Below are positions 19,054 to 29,417 of a stretch of DNA of 47,536 nucleotides, in pieces. Source of the stretch: Lentibacillus salicampi (lineage in GTDB: Bacteria > Bacillota > Bacilli > Bacillales > Amphibacillaceae); contig NZ_SRHY01000025.1 of NCBI RefSeq assembly GCF_004565465.1, positions 1-47,536 of the forward strand, in the 5' to 3' direction. The notes under the pieces were generated by a model. It was not told where the DNA came from. It was given only the letters and a program-made list of their open reading frames with translations, and ran no database searches. Numbering within the stretch: the first letter of the stretch is position 1; every line of letters starts with the position of its first letter. The translations under genes and the position numbers were made by a program.

Positions 19054-19062
19054 TTATCCACA
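19054..19062 (+). promoter_or_regulatory. Perfect DnaA box upstream of mnmE
   Basis: TTATCCACA matches the DnaA-box consensus at all nine bases. It sits eight bases before the predicted mnmE -35 and nine bases from the 58-bp palindrome, about 3 kb from the main origin cluster. Confidence 0.75.
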
Positions 19063-19070
19063 GCGTGAAT

Positions 19071-19128
19071 AATAACGGATAAAAACCCATCTATTCACAT
19101 GTGGATAGATGGGTTTTTATCCGTTATT
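19071..19128. repeat. 58-bp near-perfect palindrome
   Basis: The arms 19071-19094 and 19105-19128 are perfect 24-base inverted repeats (outer ends AATAACGGAT / ATCCGTTATT, with CCCATC / GATGGG inside). The centre TCACATGTGG is itself palindromic apart from one T/G mismatch. TGTGGATAG in the right half is one base from a DnaA box. A run of T after GATGGG could make it a terminator, but no gene ends nearby. Confidence 0.9.
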
Positions 19129-19287
19129 AACAAGTGGACAGCTGTCCCGCATCTTTTTCTTCATTTCCTTCGAAAAACGCGGACCACTCATCCTTTCGTG
19201 AATGGCTGTTTTCTAAAAAATTGCTGTTTTTGACACAAAATCCATAAACAGCGACGTAAGTGCTGGAATGGTTTCTATAAGTACGTC

Positions 19288-19428
19288 CACTTTTCGCCCC
19301 ACCGTCCGAGGTCGCTTCGGGCGGATGCTTTCCGCGGGCACGGCCTCAGCCTCCTCGGAAAGCAAAGACCGCTTTCCTGCGGGGTCTTCGGACACGTTGT
19401 TCTGAGCAGGAGTCACCGCCCTCCGCTC
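19288..19428 (-). repeat. GC-rich dispersed repeat, minus orientation
   Basis: Read on the minus strand, this segment holds GAGCGGAGGGCGGTGACTCC, GACCCCGCAGGAAAGC, GAGGAGGCTGAGGCCG and CCCGCGGAAAGCATCCGCC. The same order of blocks recurs on the plus strand at 19491-19605. I recall the same block order from intergenic regions of other Bacillaceae, where it is often mis-called as short ORFs. Its GC content is clearly above the surroundings. No protein is predicted here. Confidence 0.75.
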
Positions 19429-19490
19429 ACCCGGACTAGTGTAGTGGTTTTAAACGTATTTCTATCACGACTCCTGGACCAGACAATAAA

Positions 19491-19605
19491 ACCAGCGGAG
19501 GAAATACACGGAGACTCCTGTGGGAGCAGAGGCCTAGATGAGACCCCTTAGTGCTTAGCTCGAGGAGGCTCATCAGCCGCCCACGGAAAGCGACGAGCAA
19601 AACAT
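19491..19605 (+). repeat. GC-rich dispersed repeat, plus orientation, degraded
   Basis: CCAGCGGAGG, GGAGACTCCTGTGGGAGCAG, GAGACCCCTTAG, CGAGGAGGCTCATCAGCCG and CCCACGGAAAGCGACG follow the same order as the minus-oriented copy at 19288-19428, with more substitutions. The two copies point toward each other. From here to 19828 I see nothing further that I can assign. Confidence 0.65.
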
Positions 19606-19828
19606 CCGCCGAGTTAGCTGCGAGTTGCGAGGAGTGCTGCTTCCCGCAATCACTTGCAACACGACGAGCACCAAGTGTATTTCCGCAGCGGCAGTTTAAC
19701 ACTCATGGAACATTACGTCGCAGTTTATCTCAACTTCGTAAAAAGCAGCAAAATCCAGAAAAAGAGCCTTGTGAATAAATCGTTTATTATCTGGTCGCCC
19801 ACAATTGATTTTTCTCACTTAACAAAAA

Positions 19829-19862
19829 AATCACCCCGTTAAAAACCGTTAACGGGGTGATT
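19829..19862 (-). terminator. Terminator of the spoIIIJ-jag unit
   Basis: On the minus strand, AATCACCCCGTTAA (19862-19849) pairs perfectly with TTAACGGGGTGATT (19842-19829), followed by TTTTTGTT. It begins just past the jag stop. Confidence 0.9.
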
Positions 19863-19869
19863 GATTTAT

Positions 19870-20484
19870 TCAGGGTTCTATAACGACGTGCCGATGGGGG
19901 TCAACGCCATCCGAATGGGTTGATACCTGCTCATTCGTCTGTAATACACTATGGATAATTTTACGCTCAAATGCAGGCATTGGTTCAAGCGCTACCGTTT
20001 TATTCAGACTTAATGCTTTATCAGCCATTTTATGTGCAAGTGATTCAAGCGTGTCTTTCCGTCTGCCACGGTATCCTTCTGCATCAACGGTAACCGTGTA
20101 ATATTGTGTGCCATCCTTATTCAGAACAAGATGAACTAAATATTGAATGGCGTTCAATGTCTGTCCGCGCTTCCCGATTAATACAGCAATTTTGTCACCT
20201 GCTAAGTCAAACGTAATATGATTTTCCGAAACCGTAGTTGTCACGTCTGCCTCAACGTTCATCTTTCCGGTTACATCGCGCAAAAAGTTTTGAGCCTCTT
20301 CAATTTGATTTTTTACCGTTGTCACCTTAACAAAAGCGCGCTTAGAACCAAATACTCCTAGAAGCCCCTTCTTCCCTTCGTCAATCACTTCAACATCTAC
20401 ATGGTCTCTTGTGGTGTCTAACTGCTCTAATGCTGATTGGACCGCTTCCTCAACCGTTTGTCCACTGGCAGTTATTTCTCTCAC
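19870..20484 (-). CDS. jag: RNA-binding protein Jag (KhpB)
   Basis: A 204-residue protein with three parts: an N-terminal Jag domain ([19 protein letters not shown] ... [15 protein letters not shown]), a KH domain with the GxxG loop in [20 protein letters not shown], and an R3H domain ending [20 protein letters not shown]. The family binds RNA with KhpA and affects cell elongation and sporulation. The start is GTG 20484, overlapping the spoIIIJ TGA stop by four bases (GTGA), so translation is coupled to the insertase gene. Confidence 0.96.
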   Translation of the reverse strand: MREITASGQTVEEAVQSALEQLDTTRDHVDVEVIDEGKKGLLGVFGSKRAFVKVTTVKNQIEEAQNFLRDVTGKMNVEADVTTTVSENHITFDLAGDKIAVLIGKRGQTLNAIQYLVHLVLNKDGTQYYTVTVDAEGYRGRRKDTLESLAHKMADKALSLNKTVALEPMPAFERKIIHSVLQTNEQVSTHSDGVDPHRHVVIEP

Positions 20485-21245
20485 TTTTTGTCTCCCCCAT
20501 TTTTATGATCATTCATCATTGGTTTACGAATGAAAATCGTCTGGGCAACCATAAACACATTTCCTACAACCCAGTACAGAGCCAACGCTGCCGGGAAGAA
20601 AAATGCAAAGACTGTAATCATGATCGGCATCACATACAACATGACCATCATTTGCGGATTCTGTGCAGCAGCACTTCCCGCCATCATTAACTTTTGCTGG
20701 AAAAAAGTTGCTGCACCGGCAATTAAAGGCAAAACATAATCCGGTGAACCTAATTCGAACCACAGAAAAGGATGCTCTTGAACTTCAGGTGTCCGCATAA
20801 TCGCATGATACATCGCAATCAATATCGGCATTTGCACAAATATCGGCAAACAACCTGCCAACGGATTCACCCCGTGTTTTTGAAACAGATTCATCGTTTC
20901 CTGCTGCAGTTTCTGTTGTGTATTGGCATCTTTTGAAGCGTATTTTTGCTGCAGTTCCTTGAGTTCCGGCTGAATATCCTGCATGGCTTTGGAACTCTTT
21001 AACTGCTTCACATTCAACGGCAGAAGAATCAGACGAACAATAATTGTTACAATAATAATGGATAAACCGTAACTTCCATTAAACATATTTGCAAAATACG
21101 TTATAACCTGTGATAACGGCCATACAAACCATGAATTCCAGATTCCTTCACTCTCTGAGCTGACCGGTTCTTTTATATCCATACAGCCGGAGAGAAGCAC
21201 TAATAACCCGATTAAGGTTATAAGCAGCAAAACCTTTTTACGCAA
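20481..21245 (-). CDS. spoIIIJ: Membrane protein insertase YidC/Oxa1 (SpoIIIJ)
   Basis: A 254-residue insertase. A lipoprotein signal ends LLVLLSGC. Five spans follow, with the conserved segments [20 protein letters not shown] (substrate-groove arginine in IVRL), [19 protein letters not shown] and [20 protein letters not shown]. The start is TTG 21245, with AGGAGG seven bases upstream; the longer ATG form has no ribosome site. Its coupling to jag identifies it as the SpoIIIJ-type copy, which in Bacillus inserts SpoIIIAE and housekeeping membrane proteins. Confidence 0.96.
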   Translation of the reverse strand: MRKKVLLLITLIGLLVLLSGCMDIKEPVSSESEGIWNSWFVWPLSQVITYFANMFNGSYGLSIIIVTIIVRLILLPLNVKQLKSSKAMQDIQPELKELQQKYASKDANTQQKLQQETMNLFQKHGVNPLAGCLPIFVQMPILIAMYHAIMRTPEVQEHPFLWFELGSPDYVLPLIAGAATFFQQKLMMAGSAAAQNPQMMVMLYVMPIMITVFAFFFPAALALYWVVGNVFMVAQTIFIRKPMMNDHKNGGDKK

Positions 21246-21348
21246 TTTATTTCCTCCTAACAAACAAAAAAACAACCTATGTATAAAACCTATTTACTAT
21301 TTTACCATTAAATCAATAGAAGATTCCATATATATTTAAAAAAGCTCG

Positions 21349-21693
21349 TTATTTTTTAGCTAACAGCCGTTCTTTTGATAATAAATGCATTAAACTCTTT
21401 TTCACCTCGTGAAAATTCATTTGACGCGTTGGATAACGAGCAATAATAATCAAATCTGTTGTCGGCCGGATAGAGCCTTCCAGCTCAAAGAATGCCTGCC
21501 GCAAATACCGTTTGATCCGATTCCTCATCACAGCATTGCCTATTTTTTTACCAACAGATAAGCCAATGCGGAAATGCGGCTGCCCAGGTTTGTCTAAATA
21601 ATATAAAACAAGCTGCCGGTTTGCAAATGACTTACCATGTTTGAAGACATGCTGGAATTCTTTATTATCTTTGACCCGGTATATTTTTTTCAA
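21349..21693 (-). CDS. rnpA: Ribonuclease P protein component
   Basis: A small basic protein of 114 residues with the RNase P signature [20 protein letters not shown] and the RNR motif. Additional conserved parts are [21 protein letters not shown] and [11 protein letters not shown]. It binds the RNase P RNA and helps 5' maturation of tRNAs. I favour TTG 21693, which has AAGGTGAT a few bases upstream; ATG 21708 overlaps that site and would add five residues. A terminator-like hairpin separates it from rpmH. Confidence 0.94.
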   Translation of the reverse strand: MKKIYRVKDNKEFQHVFKHGKSFANRQLVLYYLDKPGQPHFRIGLSVGKKIGNAVMRNRIKRYLRQAFFELEGSIRPTTDLIIIARYPTRQMNFHEVKKSLMHLLSKERLLAKK

Positions 21694-21730
21694 TCCGATC
21701 ACCTTCATCCATCATTTTTCCCGCTGTAGC

Positions 21731-21758
21731 GGAAAAAAGACCACTGATATGTCAGTGG
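21731..21758 (-). terminator. Terminator-like hairpin between rpmH and rnpA
   Basis: On the minus strand, CCACTGA (21758-21752) pairs with TCAGTGG (21747-21741) and is followed by TCTTTTTTCC. It starts two bases past the rpmH stop and would reduce rnpA transcription relative to the ribosomal protein gene. Confidence 0.75.
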
Positions 21759-21759
21759 C

Positions 21760-21894
21760 CTATGCAGACAATACTTTTCGTCCTTTACGGCGACGTCGCT
21801 TCAGAACCTTGCGTCCGTCTTTTGAACTCATTCGTGCACGGAATCCATGCACCTTTTTCCGTTTACGCGTATTTGGTTGATAAGTTCGCTTCAT
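21760..21894 (-). CDS. rpmH: 50S ribosomal protein L34
   Basis: The 44 codons read [20 protein letters not shown], continue [20 protein letters not shown] and end VLSA. This is full-length L34, too short for most ORF cut-offs. The gene starts at ATG 21894 behind GGGAGGTGT. It is the classical left neighbour of dnaA and opens the rpmH-rnpA unit, driven by the promoter at 21956-21985. Confidence 0.98.
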   Translation of the reverse strand: MKRTYQPNTRKRKKVHGFRARMSSKDGRKVLKRRRRKGRKVLSA

Positions 21895-21955
21895 TTATCA
21901 TACACCTCCCTGAGGAATTCAAACATAAAATGACATTCTAAAAGCAGTCTATGAC

Positions 21956-21985
21956 ATTATAATGAAAAACATTTCTCCCTGTCAA
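21956..21985 (-). promoter_or_regulatory. SigA promoter of rpmH
   Basis: On the minus strand, perfect TTGACA (21985-21980), an 18-base spacer and perfect TATAAT (21961-21956). A strong promoter is expected for a ribosomal protein gene. Confidence 0.85.
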
Positions 21986-22003
21986 CTTTTCATCCGGAAA
22001 ATC

Positions 22004-22294
22004 TTATCCACACTCGCTTGTAAATGAAATTTCAACAAAATTTTTTTGTTCACAACGATTATCGACAACTTACTCACAAAATATAGTAGTGTGGATAATT
22101 CTTGTCTACAAGCGGTGGGGTTTGTGGATAACTGTCGAAAAAGCGTTGCACAATAGCTTTTTTTTTGGTATTATATTTGTGCTTTGATATGTGTACAAAA
22201 TAATTATAGTTCCTGTTTTTCCACAGACTGTGGATAATATGTGGATATTCATACACACCTCTGTTTGCGAAACAATCAACAATCGTGTGGATAA
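22004..22294. other. oriC: DnaA-box cluster upstream of dnaA
   Basis: Perfect DnaA boxes (TTATCCACA or its complement) lie at 22004-22012 (+), 22090-22098 (-), 22123-22131 (-), 22229-22237 (-) and 22286-22294 (-). One-mismatch boxes lie at 22059-22067, 22217-22225 and 22240-22248. The boxes flank the predicted dnaA promoter on both sides, which suits both origin function and autorepression. Together with the boxes after dnaA, this forms the bipartite origin seen in Bacillus. The segment from 21895 to 22455 holds no gene. Confidence 0.93.
22146..22174 (+). promoter_or_regulatory. SigA promoter of dnaA
   Basis: TTGCAC (22146-22151), a 17-base spacer rich in T, then TATTAT (22169-22174). The start would be near 22181, giving a leader of about 275 bases that contains further DnaA boxes. 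Confidence 0.6.
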
Positions 22295-22455
22295 CGAATA
22301 TAAGTTAAACGTTTTGTTGCAACGGCCATGTTAAACCATCCACAACCAACTATACACTATTAATAATCAGAAAACCTTTCCGTCTTTCAACATCATGATA
22401 TGAGAGACCCAGGAAAGGGTTTTTCTCATCTTCAAAATCGAAAGGGGTGAAAGAG

Positions 22456-23808
22456 TTGGAGAACATCGATGAATTGTGGGTTGCGGCGTTGGAAAAGATT
22501 GAAGAAAAAATCAGTAAACCCAGCTTTGATACCTGGCTGAAAAATACAAAAGCCGAATCATTACAAGAAGACACATTAACTGTCATGGCCCCAAACGAAT
22601 TTGCACGCGACTGGCTTGATGGCAGATATACAGATTTGATTAATGAAATTTTACTGGAAATCACCGGAGCCCGTTTATCAACCCGATTTATTATTCCCGA
22701 TTCACAGGATCCTGGAAATGACATGGACCCTGCTCCAAACAATGTACCTATGGAAAAGAATCAAGGCAAAACAGATCATACAAAAACCATGCTAAATTCG
22801 AAATATACGTTTGATACATTCGTTATCGGGTCGGGCAACCGTTTTGCACATGCTGCATCGCTTGCTGTTGCTGAAGCCCCGGCAAAAGCCTATAATCCGT
22901 TGTTTATTTATGGCGGTGTCGGACTCGGGAAAACACACTTGATGCATGCCATCGGACATTACGTTCGGGAGCACAATCCAGAAGCAAATGTCGTTTATCT
23001 GTCATCAGAAAAGTTTACGAATGAGTTTATCAACGCCATTATGGATAACAAAGCAACCCAATTCAGAAACAAATATCGCAATGTCGATATTCTATTAATT
23101 GATGATATTCAATTCATAGCCGGAAAAGAATCAACTCAGGAAGAATTTTTCCATACGTTTAATACGTTGCACGAGGATAATAAACAAATCATCATCTCAA
23201 GTGACCGTCCACCGAAAGAGATACCAACACTTGAAGATCGCCTGCGTTCCAGATTTGAATGGGGTTTGATCACAGATATTACACCACCGGACCTGGAAAC
23301 ACGGATTGCTATTTTGACAAAAAAAGCAAAAGCGGAAGGACTCGACATTCCAAATGAAGTAATGCTTTATATTGCCAACCAGATCGATACCAATATCCGT
23401 GAACTGGAAGGAGCATTAATCCGTGTTGTTGCTTATTCATCGCTCATTAATCAGGATATTGATGCTTCGCTTGCAGCGGATGCACTAAAGGATATCATCC
23501 CAAGCAATAAACCGCGTACCATTACGATTCAAGGCATACAGGAAGCTGTCGGGGAAAAATACAATATCAAATTGGAAGATTTCGCAGCTAAAAAACGAAC
23601 AAAATCAATTGCATTTCCAAGGCAGATTGCTATGTATCTATCACGGGAACTCACTGATTTTTCATTGCCTAAAATTGGTGAAGAATTCGGTGGCAGAGAT
23701 CATACAACGGTTATTCATGCTCACGAAAAAATTGTAAAGATGATGGAAAATGACACGTTATTAGGGCGGGACATTGAAGAATTAAAAGAACAGCTGAAGT
23801 CGTTTTAA
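22456..23808 (+). CDS. dnaA: Chromosomal replication initiator DnaA
   Basis: A 450-residue initiator with four domains: an N-terminal DnaD/DnaB interaction domain ([18 protein letters not shown]), a variable linker (about 85-110), an AAA+ ATPase with Walker [10 protein letters not shown] and Walker [13 protein letters not shown], and the C-terminal DNA-binding domain with [19 protein letters not shown]. The start is placed at TTG 22456: AAAGGGGTGA ends six bases upstream and the protein then begins (M)ENIDELW like other Bacillus DnaA. The GTG at 22447 lies inside that ribosome site. It is the first gene of the dnaA-dnaN unit. Confidence 0.97.
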   Translation: MENIDELWVAALEKIEEKISKPSFDTWLKNTKAESLQEDTLTVMAPNEFARDWLDGRYTDLINEILLEITGARLSTRFIIPDSQDPGNDMDPAPNNVPMEKNQGKTDHTKTMLNSKYTFDTFVIGSGNRFAHAASLAVAEAPAKAYNPLFIYGGVGLGKTHLMHAIGHYVREHNPEANVVYLSSEKFTNEFINAIMDNKATQFRNKYRNVDILLIDDIQFIAGKESTQEEFFHTFNTLHEDNKQIIISSDRPPKEIPTLEDRLRSRFEWGLITDITPPDLETRIAILTKKAKAEGLDIPNEVMLYIANQIDTNIRELEGALIRVVAYSSLINQDIDASLAADALKDIIPSNKPRTITIQGIQEAVGEKYNIKLEDFAAKKRTKSIAFPRQIAMYLSRELTDFSLPKIGEEFGGRDHTTVIHAHEKIVKMMENDTLLGRDIEELKEQLKSF

Positions 23809-23858
23809 GTTATAAACATGTGAATCATGTGAATAGCGAATACATGCTTGTAAACATC

Positions 23859-23975
23859 CTATCCACATGTGAATAACTTTCATATCACAGCGATTTTGGA
23901 GATATCCACATAATCACAAGCATTATTACTGTTACTAGTGTATTTTTATAAATAAATAATTATTATATGCATCCA
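23859..23975. other. oriC: dnaA-dnaN intergenic boxes and unwinding region
   Basis: Three one-mismatch DnaA boxes, CTATCCACA (23859-23867), TGTGAATAA (23868-23876) and ATATCCACA (23902-23910), precede the triplet series TTA-TTA-CTG-TTA-CTA (23923-23937). A run of about 35 bases almost free of G and C follows (23940-23975). The layout of box, short spacer, trio-like triplets and AT-rich DNA is that of the basal unwinding system described in B. subtilis. The exact unwinding edge is inferred. Confidence 0.75.
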
Positions 23976-23992
23976 AAAGGAGAATAAATTTC

Positions 23993-25129
23993 ATGAAATT
24001 TATCGTACAGCGTCAGCAATTAATTTCAAGTGTTCAAGATGTCATGAAAGCTATCTCATCCAGAACCGCTATCCCAATTCTGACTGGTATGAAAATCGAA
24101 GCAAATGCAAATGGAATTATATTAACCGGCAGCGATTCGGATATTACAATTGAATCTTTTATTCCTGCAGAAGAAGACGGTATGATAAATGTCGAACAAA
24201 TTGAAGAGGGAAGCGTTGTTCTGCAGGCACGCTATTTTCCCGATATTGTCCGGAAATTGCCGGACAATACAGTTGAAATTGAATCTGATGAAAATTTCAA
24301 TATAACGATCAAGTCAGGAAAAGCTCAATTTAATCTAAACGGACAGGATGCCAATGAATATCCGCATCTCCCCAACCTGCAAGCAGAAAACAGTTTCGAC
24401 ATCCAATCAGACTTACTGAAGGATTTAATCAAACAGACGGGTTTTGCTGTCTCAGCAATGGAAACAAGGCCCATCCTGACCGGTGTCAATATAACAATTG
24501 AAAATGAAACGTTGCACTTTACGGCAACAGACAGTCACCGGCTTGCATCACGACGTGTCCCACTCGAAGGTGTGACATCAGACTCATCCAATATTGTTGT
24601 GCCAGGAAAAAGTTTGAATGAATTAAATAAAATTCTTGATGATACAGGTGAAAAAGTTGAAATCAGTGTCATGAACAACCAAATCCTGTTCAGAACGAAA
24701 TATTTACACTTCTTATCAAGACTACTGGATGGGAACTACCCGGAAACGTCCCGGTTGATTCCAGATCAAAGTCAAACAGTGCTTCACGTTAGGACAAAAG
24801 AATTGATCAACACCATTGATAGGGCATCACTGCTTGCCAAGGAAGAACGGAATAATGTCGTCAAATTAACAACAAAAGATAATCAACTGCTGCAAATTAC
24901 CAGCAATTCACCTGAAGTCGGTCAGGTGGCAGAAGAAATTTCTGTCCAGTCACTCGAAGGAGAAAACTTAAAGATCTCATTCAGTTCAAAGTATATGCTG
25001 GATGCCTTGAAGGTTATTGAGAATGACGAGGTCATCATTAAATTTACCGGGGCCATGCGGCCGTTTGTTATTCAGCCGGCTGATGATGATGCTATTTTAC
25101 AATTGATTTTGCCTGTTAGGACGTATTAA
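23993..25129 (+). CDS. dnaN: DNA polymerase III beta subunit (sliding clamp)
   Basis: A 378-residue clamp made of three similar domains. It begins MKFIVQRQQLISSVQDVMKA, contains the domain-linking PILTGVNITIEN and ATDSHRLASRRV segments, and ends DAILQLILPVRTY, the conserved C-terminus beside the protein-binding pocket. The length matches B. subtilis DnaN (378). The ribosome site AAAAGGAG precedes ATG 23993. It lies downstream of dnaA across the unwinding region and is followed by a terminator. Confidence 0.98.
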   Translation: MKFIVQRQQLISSVQDVMKAISSRTAIPILTGMKIEANANGIILTGSDSDITIESFIPAEEDGMINVEQIEEGSVVLQARYFPDIVRKLPDNTVEIESDENFNITIKSGKAQFNLNGQDANEYPHLPNLQAENSFDIQSDLLKDLIKQTGFAVSAMETRPILTGVNITIENETLHFTATDSHRLASRRVPLEGVTSDSSNIVVPGKSLNELNKILDDTGEKVEISVMNNQILFRTKYLHFLSRLLDGNYPETSRLIPDQSQTVLHVRTKELINTIDRASLLAKEERNNVVKLTTKDNQLLQITSNSPEVGQVAEEISVQSLEGENLKISFSSKYMLDALKVIENDEVIIKFTGAMRPFVIQPADDDAILQLILPVRTY

Positions 25130-25137
25130 AAGATAGA

Positions 25138-25170
25138 AGGAAATCGGCCCTCCGCTGATTTCCTTTTTCC
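25138..25170 (+). terminator. Terminator of dnaN
   Basis: AGGAAATC (25138-25145) pairs with GATTTCCT (25157-25164), followed by TTTTCC. Confidence 0.75.
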
Positions 25171-25353
25171 AAAGATAAGAAAGTATAGAACTTTTGACTA
25201 TATGAAGCTCTTTATCAACAATAGTTATATCTAGCTCCAGCGCCTACCCCCCTCGAGAGCTTAAGCAACCATTTTATGTGGCAAAACCCGCCACTAGAAA
25301 TACTTGCTTAAGCTTTTCGTGGGGTGAACAAGGTGCCCTGCGCTTTTCTGATT
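25171..25353. repeat. Nested-hairpin intergenic repeat, copy 1
   Basis: The segment begins AAAGATAAGA, has TATATGAAGCTCTTT and CTCCAGCGCCTACC, then an arm AGCTTAAGCAA (25258-25268), an inner hairpin GTGGC/GCCAC, the second arm TTGCTTAAGCT and GGGGTGAACAAGG, ending CCCTGCGCTTTTCTGATT. Copy 2 at 32137-32317 keeps the same order. The element fills the dnaN-yaaA gap. From 25354 to 25575 I see only a weak promoter-like TAAAAT before yaaA. Confidence 0.8.
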
Positions 25354-25575
25354 CACTTTCCGAAACTCGGCCTTTTCCGCTTATTTTTTATAATTCAGAC
25401 GATACAAGTTATGAATATTCTTATTAAAAGGCTGCTCATTCACTAAAGGACGCGTGAATGTGAGTTTTCTAACAATCATTAAAGCATCTTTCCTTCCCAT
25501 AACACCAAATCTTTAGTAAAATAGATAGGAACTACAATAAACGTCAATTAATAAGTGAAAAGTTTGGTGATCTGC

Positions 25576-25800
25576 ATGCATGAACCTGAAAAAATAGACA
25601 TTGAGACGAATTATATCCCGCTTGGACAATTCATCAAGTTACTGAATATATTTGATTCCGGTGGTATGGTGAAGGCTTTCCTGCAGGATCAGGGAGTGCT
25701 CGTTAACGCAGAACCCGAACACCGTAGAGGAAGAAAACTTTACCCGGGTGATGTGATAGACTTGGAAGGTATCGGATCTTACATTGTCACGAAAGATTAG
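25576..25800 (+). CDS. yaaA: S4-domain RNA-binding protein YaaA (RlbA)
   Basis: A 74-residue S4-type protein (IPLGQFIKLLNIFDSGGMVK, then VLVNAEPEHRRGRKLYPGDV). The S4 fold binds structured RNA, and the B. subtilis homologue influences ribosome assembly. The start is uncertain. ATG 25576 is chosen because it best fits the family length (about 71), with a weak GGTGAT upstream; GTG 25555 would add seven residues. It lies 15 bases before recF and is probably co-transcribed with it. Confidence 0.93.
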   Translation: MHEPEKIDIETNYIPLGQFIKLLNIFDSGGMVKAFLQDQGVLVNAEPEHRRGRKLYPGDVIDLEGIGSYIVTKD

Positions 25801-25815
25801 TCACGGGGAAAAAGC

Positions 25816-26928
25816 ATGAACATTGAACAATTACAATTAAAAAACTATCGGAATTATGAAATGCTGGATATTTCCTTCAATGACAGGCTGAATGTGATTA
25901 TTGGTGAAAATGCGCAGGGCAAAACCAACCTCATGGAGGCAATTTATGTCCTTGCCTTTTCAAAATCACACCGCACCCCAAGAGAAAAGGAACTTGTCCA
26001 ATGGGAGCGGGAATATGCTAAAATAGAGGGCAGGATCACCAAGCGGAATCAGACAATCCCCCTTGAAGTTATGTTGTCAGCGAAAGGGAAAAAAGCAAAG
26101 TTAAACCGGGTTGAGCAACGGAAACTAAGCAACTACATCGGTGCGTTAAACGTCGTCATGTTTGCTCCGGAACACCTGTCACTTGTTAAAGGGCCGCCAC
26201 AGACAAGAAGACGGTTTATTGATATGGAACTTGGGCAAATTCAACCAACATATATTTATCACCTTGGCCAATATCAAAAAGTTTTGAAACAGCGTAATCA
26301 CTTGTTGAAACAACTGCAACGCCGGCAAATACAGGACAAAACAATGCTTGCTGTATTGACGGATCAGTTGATTCAACATGCATCCCTATTATTGGAACGA
26401 CGGTTTGTTTTCCTTGATTTGTTACGGCAATGGACCACTCCTGTTCATCATTCAATCAGTCATGGAACAGAAAGGCTTGAAATCAGGTATGCCCCAACGA
26501 TAGAAGTATCAGAATCAGCAAATAAGGAAAAGATAGAAAGTATGTATACCACTAAATTTCACGAACTGCAGAAGAAAGAGATTGAACGCGGTACGACATT
26601 AATCGGACCACATCGGGACGATATGACCTTCTATGTCAATCGTAAAAATGTCCAAACTTATGGGTCTCAGGGACAGCAGCGGACAGTGGCATTATCAGTG
26701 AAACTGGCAGAAATTGACCTGATTCAGAGTGAAGTGGGAGAATATCCGGTTTTACTCCTTGACGATGTATTAAGTGAATTGGATGACCAGCGGCAATCCC
26801 ATTTGTTGGATACCATTAAAGGGAAAGTTCAAACGTTTGTATCGACGACGAATATTAATGGCATCCATCATGAAACACTGCGGGAAGCGCAATTGTTCCG
26901 GGTAGAGAATGGTACAGTCGATACATGA
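25816..26928 (+). CDS. recF: DNA repair and recombination protein RecF
   Basis: A 370-residue SMC-like ATPase without a long coiled coil. Walker A is GENAQGKT (residues 30-37), the signature region is [17 protein letters not shown], and Walker B is [18 protein letters not shown]. It loads RecA at single-strand gaps with RecO and RecR. The length equals B. subtilis RecF (370). Translation starts at ATG 25816 behind ACGGGGAAA, and the stop lies 15 bases before remB. Confidence 0.97.
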   Translation: MNIEQLQLKNYRNYEMLDISFNDRLNVIIGENAQGKTNLMEAIYVLAFSKSHRTPREKELVQWEREYAKIEGRITKRNQTIPLEVMLSAKGKKAKLNRVEQRKLSNYIGALNVVMFAPEHLSLVKGPPQTRRRFIDMELGQIQPTYIYHLGQYQKVLKQRNHLLKQLQRRQIQDKTMLAVLTDQLIQHASLLLERRFVFLDLLRQWTTPVHHSISHGTERLEIRYAPTIEVSESANKEKIESMYTTKFHELQKKEIERGTTLIGPHRDDMTFYVNRKNVQTYGSQGQQRTVALSVKLAEIDLIQSEVGEYPVLLLDDVLSELDDQRQSHLLDTIKGKVQTFVSTTNINGIHHETLREAQLFRVENGTVDT

Positions 26929-26943
26929 TTGTGGAGGTGTTCG

Positions 26944-27222
26944 ATGTTTATTCATATTGGCGATGATAATGTCATCCAGTCAAAAGATGTCATATCCATT
27001 ATCGATCACAGCGTGGTGACATCTTCAGGCATTATGGAAAAGATGGTGGAAAAAGCCACGCAACAGCATAAAACGTTTGGTCCAACTGACGAAATCAAGT
27101 CAGTTGTTGTTACGAGAGAAAACATTTATTACAGTTCATTATCCGTTTCAACTCTGAAGAAACGTGCCAGTATGATTTCGACAATCAGCAAACTGGATGA
27201 CTATTCGGATGAGATTGAATAA
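26944..27222 (+). CDS. remB: Extracellular-matrix regulator RemB
   Basis: A 92-residue DUF370-type protein starting MFIHIGDDNVIQSKDVISI. It continues with VTSSGIMEKMVEKATQQHK and SVVVTRENIYYSSLSVSTL, as in RemB (YaaB). RemA/RemB proteins activate biofilm-matrix genes in B. subtilis, and RemB is the less characterised partner. ATG 26944 has GTGGAGGTG six bases upstream; the upstream in-frame start at 26929 would overlap the recF end. The conserved setting is between recF and gyrB. Confidence 0.94.
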   Translation: MFIHIGDDNVIQSKDVISIIDHSVVTSSGIMEKMVEKATQQHKTFGPTDEIKSVVVTRENIYYSSLSVSTLKKRASMISTISKLDDYSDEIE

Positions 27223-27302
27223 ATAATGAACAGAGCTTTATATCGTGATGCATTAAAGTATAAGAAAACCTTGGTACTCGGTATTTAATTGTCGAGACAT
27301 GA

Positions 27303-29255
<1,953 letters not shown>

Positions 29256-29417
29256 GCACATATTTTATATAAAACAGATTGGCAGCTAAGATGTCAACTT
29301 CATGGTCAGGCTGGTTTTGACAATCAGCTTTTCGTTGTTTGACCAAACGATTATGAACCGTTTAGCCCGGCACCCGGGAATTTGGGAACCTGAAGGAAGA
29401 GTTGGAGGTATTTTTAA

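Noticed and set aside
19213..19842. Several ORFs of 60-90 codons between mnmE and jag
   Set aside because: They are read through GC-rich dispersed repeats in different frames and strands and have no ribosome sites.
22350..22742. 130-codon minus-strand ORF over the dnaA start
   Set aside because: It is a shadow of dnaA and the origin region, with no ribosome site.
29256..29417. Terminator or internal promoter between gyrB and gyrA
   Set aside because: TGTCAAC/GTTTTGACA pairing is imperfect and no convincing -10 follows the TTGAC sequences, so neither call is supported.
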